Shown: piece by piece, positions 49,019 through 60,861 of the stretch
Numbering within the stretch: the first letter of the stretch is position 1
How the letters are laid out: the number at the start of each line of letters is the position of its first letter
From: Brasenia schreberi
Taxonomy: Eukaryota > Streptophyta > Magnoliopsida > Nymphaeales > Cabombaceae
Direction of reading: 5' to 3'
NCBI GenBank assembly: GCA_036023115.1
Contig: JAYKKT010000059.1
Span: forward strand, 7,347,001-7,411,000
DNA length: 64,000 nt
Position numbers and translations under genes: made by a program
Notes under the pieces: generated by a model
What the model was told of the DNA's origin: nothing
The model's input: only the letters and a program-made list of their open reading frames with translations
The model's database searches: none

Positions 49019-50074
49019 CTACGACAAACAAAATGACTGAAATGAGATACTGTTATTGCCATGGCATTCGGTATCACAAAAGCAGCTGCTCCTCAATAAA
49101 ACTCAACTACCCCTTATTTCTTCCCCTTTCAGCTCAGAGAAATATTGCAAAGCAAACAGATAAAAGCTTGATGCACACTCTATTGGCAAGACAAACTTTG
49201 TGATACAGCAGGATATTCATAGTTTCAATTGATAAAATAAAAAGTATAATTTCCTGAAAAAACACAATTTATAAGTTCATAATTCATAATACACGCTTTG
49301 ACTGACCAAGTGGAGGCTGTCCACTTCTTATCAGGTCGTAACATCCATGAAGATATGGAGGTGAACACGCCAGGACAACACAAAAATAAGGTATACACCA
49401 TAATCCACAGCAAGTAAGAGAGACGGAGATCAAGCAAGGCACAAACAGAGATACATGATCTCCTGGAAGGAGATAGAATACAGACCAACACTTATGACTA
49501 CTCATCTCAAAGTGAGAGCCTTGTTAGTTCTTGTTTCACAATTTCTCAGCAAGATTTAACTCAAGATAGATTTCCAAAATTTTGTATATCTAGGGAAAAT
49601 ATCAGATACCATAATGAAAATTGAAATACATCAATTGGAAACACAATAAAATGTTGGTTCTTAAGTCATCTGTCTTATGAAAAATACACAAAATATTTTC
49701 AAAAAGGTTTATAACATCAAATATATGAAAAATTAATGCAAAAATGAAACCTTAATGAAAAAAGCATTGCACAAATTACATGCTTCTAGAAAATATAGCG
49801 ATGTTATCACAACAGGAATATCGGCAGTTTTAAGGTAGCACTTCTCAATATCATCTGCAACCTTTATAGTGCTAACATTTTAACGATATTCATGTATCAC
49901 CAATATCAGTGACTGCATTCTCGACACTGCACCTTCCAGTATGTTTGGGATGGGGGTTGCAAGGAGGTATGTCCTGCAATACGATATGCGTCTACACTGT
50001 TGAATAAAATCGACATAGAGCATGCAATATCAAATCAACAATCAGCCGGAGGCTTGCAGTCTATTGCTGATGCA

Positions 50075-50077
<3 letters not shown>
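49019..50077. other. Sequence upstream of the first visible CDKE exon
   Basis: Searched for the preceding CDKE exons (expected MSLYLAFDYAE and KLVNVHIN) without success. Reading frames at 49225-49505 show no kinase similarity. Probably intron. Confidence 0.5.

Positions 50078-50138
<61 letters not shown>
50078..50138. repeat. (CT)n microsatellite
   Basis: About 30 uninterrupted CT units at the edge of Copia copy 3. Confidence 0.97.
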
Positions 50139-50139
<1 letters not shown>

Positions 50140-50144
<5 letters not shown>

Positions 50145-50320
50145 CTTTTTCTTATTTATGCTAATAGGGTTTAAGCCCTATTAGTTTATTATATACAGGA
50201 CTAAACATGACCAAACTACCCCTAATAAGTGACTTGAATATAAAGCTACCTTTAAATTCAAGTACAATAAACAAACCAAACTATTCTAAGTTTGATAAAA
50301 CTCTATATTTCCTTCTAACA
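50140..50320 (-). repeat. 3' LTR (partial extent) of Copia copy 3
   Basis: On the minus strand the LTR begins TGTTAGAAGG at 50320, right after the purine tract CCACTTGAGGGGAG (50321-50334). The far boundary is uncertain because no second LTR is available. Confidence 0.6.
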
Positions 50321-50900
50321 CTCCCCTCAAGTGGAGAGAAAAATATTGAAGACTCTCAACTTGCTAAGTATATGTTGAAGAACTCATTTTGGTACCGCCT
50401 TGGTGAGTATATCCGTAACTTACATGACTTCACATAGTTTAATTGAACTTTCCCACTTGTAACTTTTTGACGAATAAAGTGACAATCTATTTCATATGTT
50501 TAGTTACCAGAGATGGACTTTGAAGTAATTTGAATCAGTGTTGTCTAACGCATATCATATCGCGTATCGCTGGGCTCCACGATACGGGCATATCATATCG
50601 TATCGTACTTTAATATTAAAATAATATAAAAATTAATTAAAAATCAATAAAAATTAGTAAAAATCTGAAGAAAAAAAATCTGAAAAAATCTGGTAATTGC
50701 TTTAAATTCATATAATGCAAGATTAGTACAGATTGATCATTCAACATTAAACAATTGCATCCAAATTTATATATTTTGAATCCAAAAAATGAAATACAGT
50801 TACATTTTACAAATTGTAATAAGGATCATCAACTAAATAATCTTCATCTTCTCCTTGCTGCAGATCCTCATCATCAGCAACAGCAACAGCCAGTGTTGTC

Positions 50901-50936
50901 CGTATCGCACCGTATCGTACGATACGGTGCGATACG
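50901..50936. repeat. 36-bp perfect palindrome in the left end of hAT A
   Basis: Half-site CGTATCGCACCGTATCGT followed by its exact inverse. The hexamer density suggests multiple transposase-binding sites. Confidence 0.95.
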
Positions 50937-51047
50937 TATCGTATCGTGGGCCACCACGATACGATACGGGCCCCCGTATCGCAGGTGCGGGCGTATCGCA
51001 CCGTATCGTGCGATACGGCCCGTATCGCACGATACGGTGATACGCCC

Positions 51048-51105
51048 TGGGACCCTTATAAAGGGTCCCGGGCCGAGGGAAACCCGCGATTTTTCGCGGG
51101 TTTCC
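51048..51105 (+). promoter_or_regulatory. TATA-containing inverted repeat and leader hairpin of hAT A
   Basis: GGGACCCTT-ATA-AAGGGTCCC spans a TATAAA box about 400 bases upstream of the transposase start. Directly downstream, 51078-51089 and 51094-51105 form a 12-bp stem with a TTTT loop. A spliceable 5' leader intron probably follows (donor near 51219, acceptor TTTTCAG at about 51418). Confidence 0.6.
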
Positions 51106-51449
51106 TCTCTCCTTTTGGGTTCTTCAAGCTCCCTAAGAGTCGGTTTTCGCCTCCTTGGTGTTCAAAGCTCTAAAATCGTGCCCTACGGTGTCCGTCCAAG
51201 CCTCCAAACTCGGATTTAGGTATATTTTTAATGTTTTTTTCCTTTTTTTCCTTTATATTTATTGTTTTTTGTGTTATTTCGGGTTTTTTTTTTTGAATGA
51301 CAAAATATGAAGTTATTAAGTGTGTGTATACGATTTTTATTGCATTCATGAAGTGGGAGACACTCGATTTGAGTGTTATTTGAAGATTGGGGGATTTACG
51401 AAGTGCTTTTATTTTCAGGTTTTTGTTTGAATTAAAGTACTCCATTGAG

Positions 51450-53947
51450 ATGGCAGGAAGGGGTGGTAGAGACTCTCATTCAAAGTCTGATGATCCGGCA
51501 TGGCAGTGGGGTATACCAGTTGAGGGTTCAAGGTTAAAAATCAGATGTTTATTTTGTGAAAAGGTGGTTAGTGGTGGAATTTCAAGGTTGAAACACCACC
51601 TAGCAGGAACCAGGAAAGAAGTTGCTCCATGCACAGGCAGAGTTAGAAGTGTGCCAGAAGGTATTAAATGGCAATGCTTGCAGATGATTGAGAGCATACA
51701 GGAAAGGAGACAACAAAAGGATGATTTCCAGATGTGTGAAGAAGCTGATGATGCTACTGCCACTGGAGTTGGATTCACTGATAGTTTGCCTTCAGATGCT
51801 AGAACAGATATTGGTAGTAGCAGTTCGCGAGCACCTAGCAGAGGAAAGAGGGTTGCATCTGAAGACTTTGGAGGTGGCAGAAGAGGAAGTTCAGGAAGGA
51901 GTAGAGGAAGAGCTTCTTCTTCTAGCATACATTCGTTCTTTCCTCCTTCCACTACACCTGGTGCTCAGCCAGGAATTCGTGCTGCTATGGCTTCAGAACA
52001 ACTGCACGATCAAGCAGACCTTGCAGTGGGCAGATGGTTTTATGATACATGCATTCCATTTAATGCAGCAAACAGTTTTCATTTTCAAGCAATGGCAGAT
52101 GCAATTGCTAACATTGGTCCAGGATACAGGATGCCCTCTTATCAGAAGTTGAGAGGGAAGATATTAGATCAGACCGTGATTGAAGTGCAGCAATACTGTT
52201 CGACTTTGAGACAATCGTGGAAGGAAACAGGATGCACTATCATGGCAGATGGATGGACCGATAGGCGAGGAAGGACATTGCTAAACTTTCTTGTATATTG
52301 TCCTAAAGGACTCATGTTTTTGAGATCTCTAGATATGTCAGAGGAGAGGCACACTGCAGAGATCCTACGAGAGGAATTTGATAAGGTTATACAAGAGGTT
52401 GGGCTAGAAAATGTAGTCCAATTGATTACAGATAATGCAGCTAACTACAAAGCAGCCGGAAAGGAGTTAGCTGATATTTATGGGACTTTCTACTGGACAC
52501 CATGTGCAGCCCATTGTTTAGATCTCATCCTCGAGGACATCGGTGAGATGGATGAAATAAAGGCAGCAACTGAGTGTTGCCAAGATATTACAAAATTTAT
52601 TTACAACCATGCATTTGTTTTATGTATGATGAGGAGATACACAGAAGGTGCAGAGCTTCTTCGCACAGCTGCAACTCGGTTCGCAACAAACTTCTTATCT
52701 GTACAGAGTATTGTGAGACAGAAGCAAGCTTTAAAGAGAATGTTCTCCTCAGATGAGTGGCAACAATTTGCAGAGTTGCCACAAAACAGAAGGAACAGAA
52801 AGTTAAATGAGATTGCAGAAACGGTTTTTAGAAGTTCATTTTGGAATGCATGTATCAGATTATTGAAAATTACTTGTCCTTTAGTGAAAGTTTTGAGATT
52901 GGCTGACAGCGAGGAGAAACCATCTATGGGCTACCTTTATGAATCCATGGACAGGGCAAAAGAAGCAATCAGAAATAACTTTAATGGAAAAAAAAGAGAT
53001 TATGTGCCCGTGTGGAAAATAATTGATAGTAGATGGAATAAACAATTGCATCAGCCTATTCATGCAGCAGCCTACTATCTAAACCCATCATTGAGGTACT
53101 CAGCAACCTTCAAAAGGGACGGTGAGGTTAATCGAGGAATCATTGAATGCATCGACAGATTAGTCCCTGATGAGAGCATAGTAGATGCGATACATCGAGA
53201 GATGGAGATATATGATAATGCTCTTCACTTGATGGGTTTGCCTGTTGCAATTCGCAACCGCTCTACGATGCGTCCAGGTACATTGTTTATTTTGATATTT
53301 AAGTTCCATCTTACATTACTGTGGATTATTATGTCTCTAATGTTTATATTTTCTTTACAGATGTTTGGTGGAACAGGTTTGGAAGTGATTGTCCAAACCT
53401 TAGAGATTTTGCAGTTAGAGTCTTAAGCCAAACCTGTAGTGCAACAGGTTGTGAAAGAAATTGGAGTGTTTTTGAACACATCCATACAAAAAAGCGCAAC
53501 AGGTTGGAACACAAAAGGCTTAATGATTTGGTTTATATTCGTTGTAACATGCGCCTTCGTGAAAGGTAATGTTGTATTACTTTCAAATTTTCAATTCGAT
53601 ATTATTTAACTTCAGTTTTTAATTGTTAATATTACTTACTAATTGTTTATCTTTGTTTGTGTCGTAGGCAATTAAAAAAAGTAAATAGAGAAGAAAGTCA
53701 GTTCGATCCAATAAGTTTGGATAATTTTGATATATTAGAAGATTGGGTTATGGAAGACACTGAAGAAAATGCCCTCTTAACAGAAGAAGACGTTGCCTGG
53801 ATTAATTTGGAAGGAGCGCAACAACATTATGGAGATGAAGAATTTGATTTTGAAGAAGAAGGTGTGGGCGTGGCTGATGATGATGAGGATCTGCAACAAG
53901 GAGAAGATGAAGATTATTTAGTTGATGATCCTGATTACAATTTGTAA
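51450..53947 (+). CDS. hAT transposase, intact, three exons, 770 residues
   Basis: Catalyses cut-and-paste transposition. Exons 51450-53277, 53361-53565 and 53668-53947 join in frame (2313 bases) with GT-AG borders. Start chosen at MAGRGGRDSHSK, matching the family copies. An N-terminal BED zinc finger reads CLFCEKVVSGGISRLKHH with a later Cys. A Ser/Arg/Gly linker follows. The DUF659 region contains [17 protein letters not shown] (first catalytic Asp) and QLITDNAANYKAAG (second Asp); CAAHCLDLILEDIG comes next. The C-terminal hAT dimerisation domain ([20 protein letters not shown], then HTKKRNRLEHKRLNDL) holds the catalytic Glu region. An acidic tail ends [11 protein letters not shown]. No stop, frameshift or missing motif was seen. 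Proteins of this type are often annotated as zinc-finger BED or DUF659 proteins. Confidence 0.94.
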
Positions 53948-54292
53948 AATGTAACATTATATGTAACTGTAGACTGTAGTGTACTGTAAAGTGTAAACTA
54001 TGTCTGTATTTTATTTTTTGGATTCAAAATATATAAATTTGGATGCAATTGTTCAATGTTGAATGCTCAATCTGTACTAAACTTACATTATATGAATTTA
54101 AAGCAATTATCAGATTTTTCCTGATTTTTTCTTGATTTTTTTCGATTTTTTCGATTTTTTATTAATTTTTAATTATTTTTACATTATTTTAATATTAAAG
54201 TACGATACGATACGATACGATACGATACGATACGATACGCCCGTATCGTGGAGCCCAGCGATACACGATACGATACGCGTCAGACAACACTG

Positions 54293-56700
54293 GCAACAGC
54301 AACACCTTCTTCTTGGAAATCGAATTCTTCATCTCCTTGATGTTGTTGTTGCGCTCCTTTCAAATTAATCAATGCAATGTCTTCTTCAGTTAGGAGGGCA
54401 TTTTCTTTAGTGTCTTCAATAACCCAATCTTCTAATATATCAAAATTATCCAAACTTATTGGATCGAATTGGCTTTCTTTTCTATTTACTTTTTTTAATT
54501 GCCTACAACAAACAAAGATAAACAATTAATAAATAATATTAACAATTGAAGACTGAAGTTAAACAATATTGAATTGAATATTTAAGTAATACAACATTAC
54601 CTTTCACGAAGGCGCATGTTACAACGAATATAAACTAAATCATTTAGTCTTTTATGTTCCAAACTGTTGCGCTTCTTTGTATAGATGTGTTAAAAAACAC
54701 TCCAATTTCTTTCACAACCTGTTGCACTACAGGTTTGGCTTAAGACTCTCACTACAAAATCTCTAAGGTTTGGACAATTAGTTCCAAACGTGTTCCACCA
54801 AACATCTGTAGAAAAAGACAAACATTAGAGACATAATCCACAGTAATGTAAGATGCAACTTAAATATGAAAATAAACAATTTACCTTGACGCATCGTAGT
54901 GCGGTTGCGAATTGCTACACGCAAACCCATCAAGTGAAGAGCATTATCATAGATCTTCATCTCTCGATGTATAGCATCTGCTATGCTCTCATCAGGGACT
55001 AATCTATCAATACAATCAATGATTCCTCGATTAACCTCACCGTCCCTTTTGAAGGTTGCTGAGTACTTGAATGATGGGTTTAGATAATAGGTTGTTACAT
55101 GAATAGGCTGTTGTAATTGTTTATTCCATCTATTGTCAATTATTGTCCACACGGGCACATAATCTCTCTTTTTTCCATTAAAATTATTTCTGATGGCTTC
55201 TTTTGCCCTACCCATGGCTTCATAAAGGTAGCCCATAGATGGTTTCTCCTCGCTGTCAGTCAATCTCAAAACTTTCACTAAATGACAGGTAATTTTCAAC
55301 AATCTAAAACATGCATTCCAAAATGAACTTCTAAAAATTGTCTCTACAATCTCATTCAACTTTCTATTTCTTCTGTTCTGAGGCAACTCTACAAATTGTT
55401 GCTACTATCTGAGGAGAACATTCTCTTCAAAGCTTGCTTCTGTCTCACAATACTCTGTACAGATAAGAAGTTTGTTGCGAACCGAATTGCAGCTGTTCGA
55501 ATAAGCTTTGCACCTTCTATATATCTCCTTATCATACACAAAACAAATGCATGATTGTAAATGAATTTTGTAATATCTTGGCAACACTCAGTTGTTGCCT
55601 TTATTTCATCCATCTCACCAATGTCCTCAAGGATGAGATCTAAACAATGAGCTGCACATGGTGTCCAGTAGAAAGTCCTATAAATATCAGCTAACTCATT
55701 CCCAACTGCTTTGCAGTTAGCTGCATTATCTACATTTTCTAGCCCAACCTCTTGTATAACCTTATCAAATTCTTCCCGTAAGATATCTGCAGTGTGCCTC
55801 TCTTCTGACATATCTAAAGATCTCAGAAGCATAAGTCCTTTAGGACAGTATAAAAGAAAATTTAGCAATGTCCTTCCTCGCCTATCTGTTCATCCATCTG
55901 CCATGATAGTGCATCCTGTTTCCTTCCGCGACTGTCTCAAAGTCGAACAGTATTCCTGCACTTCAATGACGGTCTGATCTAATATATTTCCACTTCTGAT
56001 AAGAGGGCATCCTGTATCCTGGACCAATGTTAGCAATTGCATCTGTCATTGCTTGAAAATAAAAACTGTTTGTTGCATTAAATAGAATGCATGCATCATA
56101 AAACCATCTCCCCACTGCAAGGTCTGCCTGATTATACAGTTGTTCTAAAGCCATAGCAGCACGAATTCCATGTTGAGCACCAGGTGTAGTGGAAGGAGGA
56201 AAGAATGAATGTATGTTAGGAGAAGCTCTTCCTCTACTCCTTGCTGAACTTCTTCTTCTACCACCGCCAAAGTCTTCAGTAACCCTCTTTCCCCAGCTAG
56301 GTGCTCGTGAACTGCTATTACCAACCTTTGTTCTACCATCTGAAGGCAAACTATCAGTGAATCCAAATCCAGTGGCAGTAGCATCATCAGCTTCTTGAAA
56401 CATCTCGAAATCATCCTTTTGTTGTCTCCTTTCCTATATACTATCAATCATCTGCAGGCATTGCCATTTAATACCTTCTGGCAAACTTCTAACTCTGCTT
56501 GTGCATGAAGCAACTTCTTTTCTGGTCCCTGCTAGATGATGTTTCAACCTTGAAATTTCACCACTAATCACCTTTTCACAAAATAAGCATCTGATCTTTG
56601 ACTTAGAGCCCTCAACTAGTATACGGTATACCCCACTGCCATGCCGGATCATCAGACTTTGAATGGGAGTCTCTACCACCCCTTCCTGCCATCTCAATGG
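54293..56700 (-). pseudogene. Broken hAT transposase of copy B
   Basis: Minus strand, homologous along its length to the hAT A transposase. BED finger: 56700-56434 (CLFCEKVISGEISRLKHH), with a frameshift after DDPAWQWG and a stop after MIDSI. Linker and N-terminal domain: 56403-55963. DUF659 and catalytic core: 55868-55389, with the SYQK-to-TVIEVQ segment disrupted, a stop in place of Trp in the DGWTD region, and LITD missing before NAANCKAVG. Central domain: 55386-54778. C-terminal exons: 54780-54330. At least four lesions, so no active enzyme. Confidence 0.9.
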
Positions 56701-59700
56701 AGTACTTTAATTCAAACAAAAACCTTAAAATAAAAGCACTTTGTAAATCCCTAATTTTCAAATAACACTCAAATGGAGTGTCTCCCACTTCATGAATGCA
56801 ATAAAAACCATATACACACACTTAATAACTTCATATTTTATCATTCAAAAAAGAAAAATATAAATAACACAAAAAATAACAAACATAAAGGAAAAAATAA
56901 AAAAAAAACATTAAAATATACCAAAATCTGAGTTAGGAGGCTTGCATGAACACCATAGAGCACAATTTTGGAGCTTTGAACACCAAGGAGGCAAAAAACG
57001 GCTCTTAGGGAGCTTAAAGAACTCAAAGGGAGAGAGAAAACCCATGAAAAACATGGGTTTCCGTTCGGCCGGGGACCCTTTATAAGAGTCCCTGGCCGTA
57101 TCGCACGTATCGTACGATATGGTGCGATACAAGCCGTATTACGATACGATGTGGTGTATCGTAGATAACACTGATTTGAATAGTTGCTTTATTATCACTA
57201 AATAGTTTAATGGGATCTTGATTATGAATATGGAGTTCTCCCAATAATGATTTTAGCCATAAACCTTTATACATTCCTTGAGTCATTGCTCTGTATTCAG
57301 TTTCAATGCTGGACCTTGCAACCACATTTTGTTTCTTACTCTTCCAAGACACCACATTGCCTCCAACTCGAGTAATATAAGCAGATGTGGACTTCATATC
57401 TTCTTTAAAAACTACCCAATCTGGGTCCGTAAAAATTTCATCCTTTGTATGTCCATGGTTGGAGTAGAGTATACCAAGTTTTGGGTAGATTTCAAATATA
57501 TTTTATACACCGCTTTCATGTGATATCTTATTGGTTTATGCATAAATATGCTTATATTGCCAATTGCATACGATATGTCAGGATGTGTAATTATCAAATA
57601 GATGAGTTTTCGAACTAGTCGTTGATATCTTCCTACATCCTTAAATACTTCAGTTTCCTTAGTTTCCTTAGCATCAAACTTATGATTCACTTCCATTGGA
57701 ATATCACTGGGGTTACAATCAGTCATATTATTATCTTTCAAGTCAAGGGTATACTTTCTCTGAGTTAGAAATATACTTGCCTTGGATTGTAGTACCTCGC
57801 AAGAAGTAATGGAGTTTTACAAGATCCTTCAAGTCGAACATCTAATGTAGTTGACTCTTAAGTTTAGATGTCTCTTCTTGATCATCTCCAATGAGTATTA
57901 TGTCATCAACATAAACAATTAGAATAGAAATTCCTTTACCTTGCTTTATGAATAGGGTATGATCACTCATATATATGGTATACATAAGTTTTATCACGCC
58001 TTCACTAAATCTTACAAACCATACTCATGGAGATTGTTTTAGCCCATATATTGCCTTCTTCAATCGGCACACTTTGTTTTGATCTTGTCCATAGTTGATT
58101 CTTAGTGGTAAGTCCATATAGATTTCTTTATTCAAATTGACTTACATAAATGCATTCTTTACATCTAGTTGTCATATATCCCAATCTTTATTTGCTACTA
58201 GACTTATAATAACACGAATAGTTGTGAGTTTTGCTACTGGTGCAAAAGTATTACTGTAATCGATCGTATATGATTGGCTATATCCCTTAGCCACCATTCT
58301 AACTTTATACATCTCTATAATCTTATATGCTTTATACTTAATGGTATACACCCACTTACAACCAATTGATTTTCTATCTAAAGGAAGATTTGTCAACTTC
58401 CATGGATTATTCCTTTCTAGAGATGATAATTCCTCGTTCATAGCTTCCCGGCACATAAGATTGGACATTGCTTCTTCCGCATTCAAAGGAATAGGTTTCA
58501 TATTTGCATGTAAGATAAAATTCTTATAGTTTCCAGACATACCTGTGTACGATACAAAGTGAGAGGGGATGAGTACAAATTCTTTTTCCTTTTCTCGTAG
58601 CAATGGGAAGTTTCAACTCTTCTATGGTTGGATCTAAAGTTGAATTGGAGTCTTGGGACATGGTTATCTGCTTTTGGGAACATAATATATTTCTGGTTCC
58701 TCGACGATACAAATTTCATTCCCTTTCTATTTCTGAAATATCTCTCTGTACTCCTTTTGTATCTTCGTATGTGTCCACTTGGTCTTCCCAATTATAGCTT
58801 GGAACAAGGAGTAACATTATACATTCCTGAGTTGAGGTAGACTATGGATGTGACAACTCCTTTAACATTTGTAACCCTTTTGCACTAGGGAGTAACCAAC
58901 AAAGATGCACTTAATGCCTAATGGCATGAAGATCAAGCTTGTCCCTATGGTGATTATGAACATAAACAAATATAGTATATCCAAATACAACTGATTATAA
59001 AAGAAATAGTTTTGTTTTAGGCAAAAGTATTTGTATCAAAGACTTTTCATTACAATTTGGAAGGAGGTCAAACCAGCTTCCCCCCAAAACGATTTGAGAG
59101 TATTAGCTCCAATGAGTAGGGCCCGAGCTACCTCAAGGATATGTCTATTTTTTTTTCAACAACTCCATTTTGTGGTGGAGTATATGGATAAGTGGTTTGA
59201 TGTATAATTCCATAACCTTCAAGGTAGCTACCCAAAGTCAGAGAAATATACTCTTCTCCCTTATCTGAACGAAGCTTTTTTATGGTTGTATGGAATTGAG
59301 TCTCAATAAATTTATAAAACAAAGGTAATATGCATGAGACCTCACTTCACTCTTAGATTTTAAAAGGTATACACAAGTAAACCTTCTATAATCATCAATA
59401 AAAGTCACAAAACAATGATGCTCAGACATAGTAGAATAAGGACTTGGACCCCATATATATGAGTGAACCAACTCAAATGGAATAAAAGTTTTGATTCACT
59501 TAAATGAAATGAAACCTATGTTATCAATAACGCGCTATAGCAGAGCTAAAACCGCTATGGCAGGTAGTCCTTAGCAGGCGACCCACCAAAACGCAATTAG
59601 CACCGCAAACAGCGCTATAGCGGTCCGCTATGGCGCTGTAAGCGGACGCTTATCGACCCGATCCAAATGATATAAAGAGACGAACGAGGGTTTCTCGTTC

Positions 59701-59756
59701 GTCCCTGACTCCCTGCATCTCTCACCTCTCTCCATCCTCTCTGGGACGCTCCCGCG

Positions 59757-60053
59757 TGCACCTCCCCCTCTCCATCCTCATCGGGTCGCTCCCACCTGTC
59801 GCCGCCACCGCCTTCAGGTACGCCCCTCCCTCTTCCTTTTTGGGCCGCTCCCGCGTGCGCCTCCCCCTCTCCATCCTCATCGGGCCGCTCCCACTTGTCG
59901 ATGCCACCGCCTTCAGCTACGCCCCTCCGTCTCCCTTTCCGGGCCGCTCCCGCGTGCGCCTCCCCCTCTCCATCCTCACCGGGCTGCTCCCACCTATCGC
60001 TGCCACCGCCTTCAGGTACGCCCCTCCCTCTCCCTTTCCGGGCCGCTCCTGCG
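59757..60053 (+). repeat. 99-bp minisatellite x3 in the leader of hAT C
   Basis: Units 59757-59855, 59856-59954 and 59955-60053, each beginning TGCRCCTCCCCCTCTCCATC, with partial units on both sides. GC-rich, unlike its surroundings. Because 99 is a multiple of three, all frames stay open, which produces long spurious reading frames on both strands. Confidence 0.95.
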
Positions 60054-60059
60054 TGCGCT

Positions 60060-60861
60060 TCCCCCTTTCCCAACCATGGCATGTGCAGCAATTGGTTCAA
60101 TAGGTGAGACCCGCCATTGAAACCCATAGATGCTAATGTGGAGATTTTAAACCATGCCGGGAACCTGATTTGATGAATAATCTAAAATACTCTTTTAATT
60201 TTTGCATGCGTGAACAAAGTTTGCCTGTTTGTCATCTCAAAGAGGTTCCATTCCAGCCTTGTGAAGATCACTTGTGTAGGTCACAGTATGGGGATCAGGA
60301 ATAACTAGCGACTTCCACACAAGGAGATTGGTAGTATGTGTGTGATGCTCGCTTGTCTCGTATTGGATGCCAGGATTTTTTTCAGTTTGGTAAGAAAACC
60401 AACTTTAAAGAGGCCGACGAAAGCCTTAAAAGTGCGAGAAAACCTGACCTTGTCCTCTTCGAGTTAGATACCAACATGACACGAAACAGGGCATATTACC
60501 CACTAAAAATGGCAACTAAAAAGAACCAACATCAAGCACCATCCACTTGATTTAGCTTCAGTCCGAGCAACATACTCTTGATGAAATGACTTCTAGCATC
60601 TCACCTTCGTTGCAGTAGCTTCAGCTTCAATCCAAGCACCATCCACTTGCTTGTACAGCTGCTCGGTTGCCTGCTTTATAACGCTTTAGAGATCCATCAC
60701 CATTTGTTTTATGGGTTTCACGTGTAGAATTTGCTCTTTGTATCTTATGATGTAGAAAGTCCAACAATATATTCACTTCAGCCTAGTGTTACTTATTTAA
60801 TGTTCTATTTTTTGTATAAGGTTTGAAAACTCAAGCTGACTAGTTATTCTTATTTTTTGTA
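60060..60861 (+). other. Leader of hAT C
   Basis: Non-coding stretch between the minisatellite and the transposase start. The plus-strand frame at 60338-60550 has no known domain. Confidence 0.45.

Larger units (their letters stand above)
50891..54292 (+). mobile_element. hAT A: apparently complete autonomous transposon (3402 bp)
   Basis: Inserted in hAT B with a perfect 8-bp duplication GCAACAGC (50883-50890 and 54293-54300). Termini are CAGTGTTGTCCGTATCG and its imperfect inverse ending GTCAGACAACACTG. Both subterminal regions consist of CGTATCG/CGATACG units: a 36-bp palindrome on the left (50901-50936) and tandem CGATA units on the right (about 54202-54240). It carries one uninterrupted transposase gene. 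Nothing in it looks damaged, so it is the probable source of mobility for derivative F. Confidence 0.95.
50536..57173 (-). mobile_element. hAT copy B (CGATACG family), split by hAT A
   Basis: Flanked by a perfect 8-bp duplication ATTTGAAT (50528-50535 and 57174-57181) inside Copia copy 3. Termini are CAGTGTTGTCTAACGC on the left and CGTAGATAACACTG on the right. Without the 3.4-kb insert A it is about 3.2 kb, close to the full length of A. The transposase is present along its whole length but broken by frameshifts. Confidence 0.94.
50140..59515 (-). mobile_element. Ty1/Copia copy 3, split by nested hAT elements
   Basis: Outside the hAT insert (50536-57173) the minus strand reads Copia pol. 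Integrase is at 59471-59128 (FVTFIDDYRRFTCVYLL; LRSDKGEEYISL; HQTTYPYTPPQNGVVEKK). Reverse transcriptase is at about 58480-57700 (DRKSIGCKWVYTIKYKAYK at 58380-58320; an intact YVDD box near 57915). RNase H is at about 57400-57182 (NVVSWKSKKQNVVARSSIET), continuing at 50535-50340. A polypurine tract and LTR start follow. Stops interrupt it. The gag half and 5' LTR are not seen; it meets hAT C at 59516. Confidence 0.88.

Noticed and set aside
49225..49505. Candidate upstream CDKE exon
   Set aside because: Translations in all minus-strand frames lack the expected N-lobe motifs and splice phase.
51476..51952. 158-residue minus-strand frame opposite the hAT A transposase
   Set aside because: Shadow of the transposase exon. 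The sense strand holds the conserved domains. The same applies to the frames at 51688-52152 and 56145-56447.
59615..60127. 170-residue Gly/Arg/Glu-rich minus-strand reading frame
   Set aside because: It is the translation of a 99-bp minisatellite whose length is a multiple of three. All frames are open and no domain is present.
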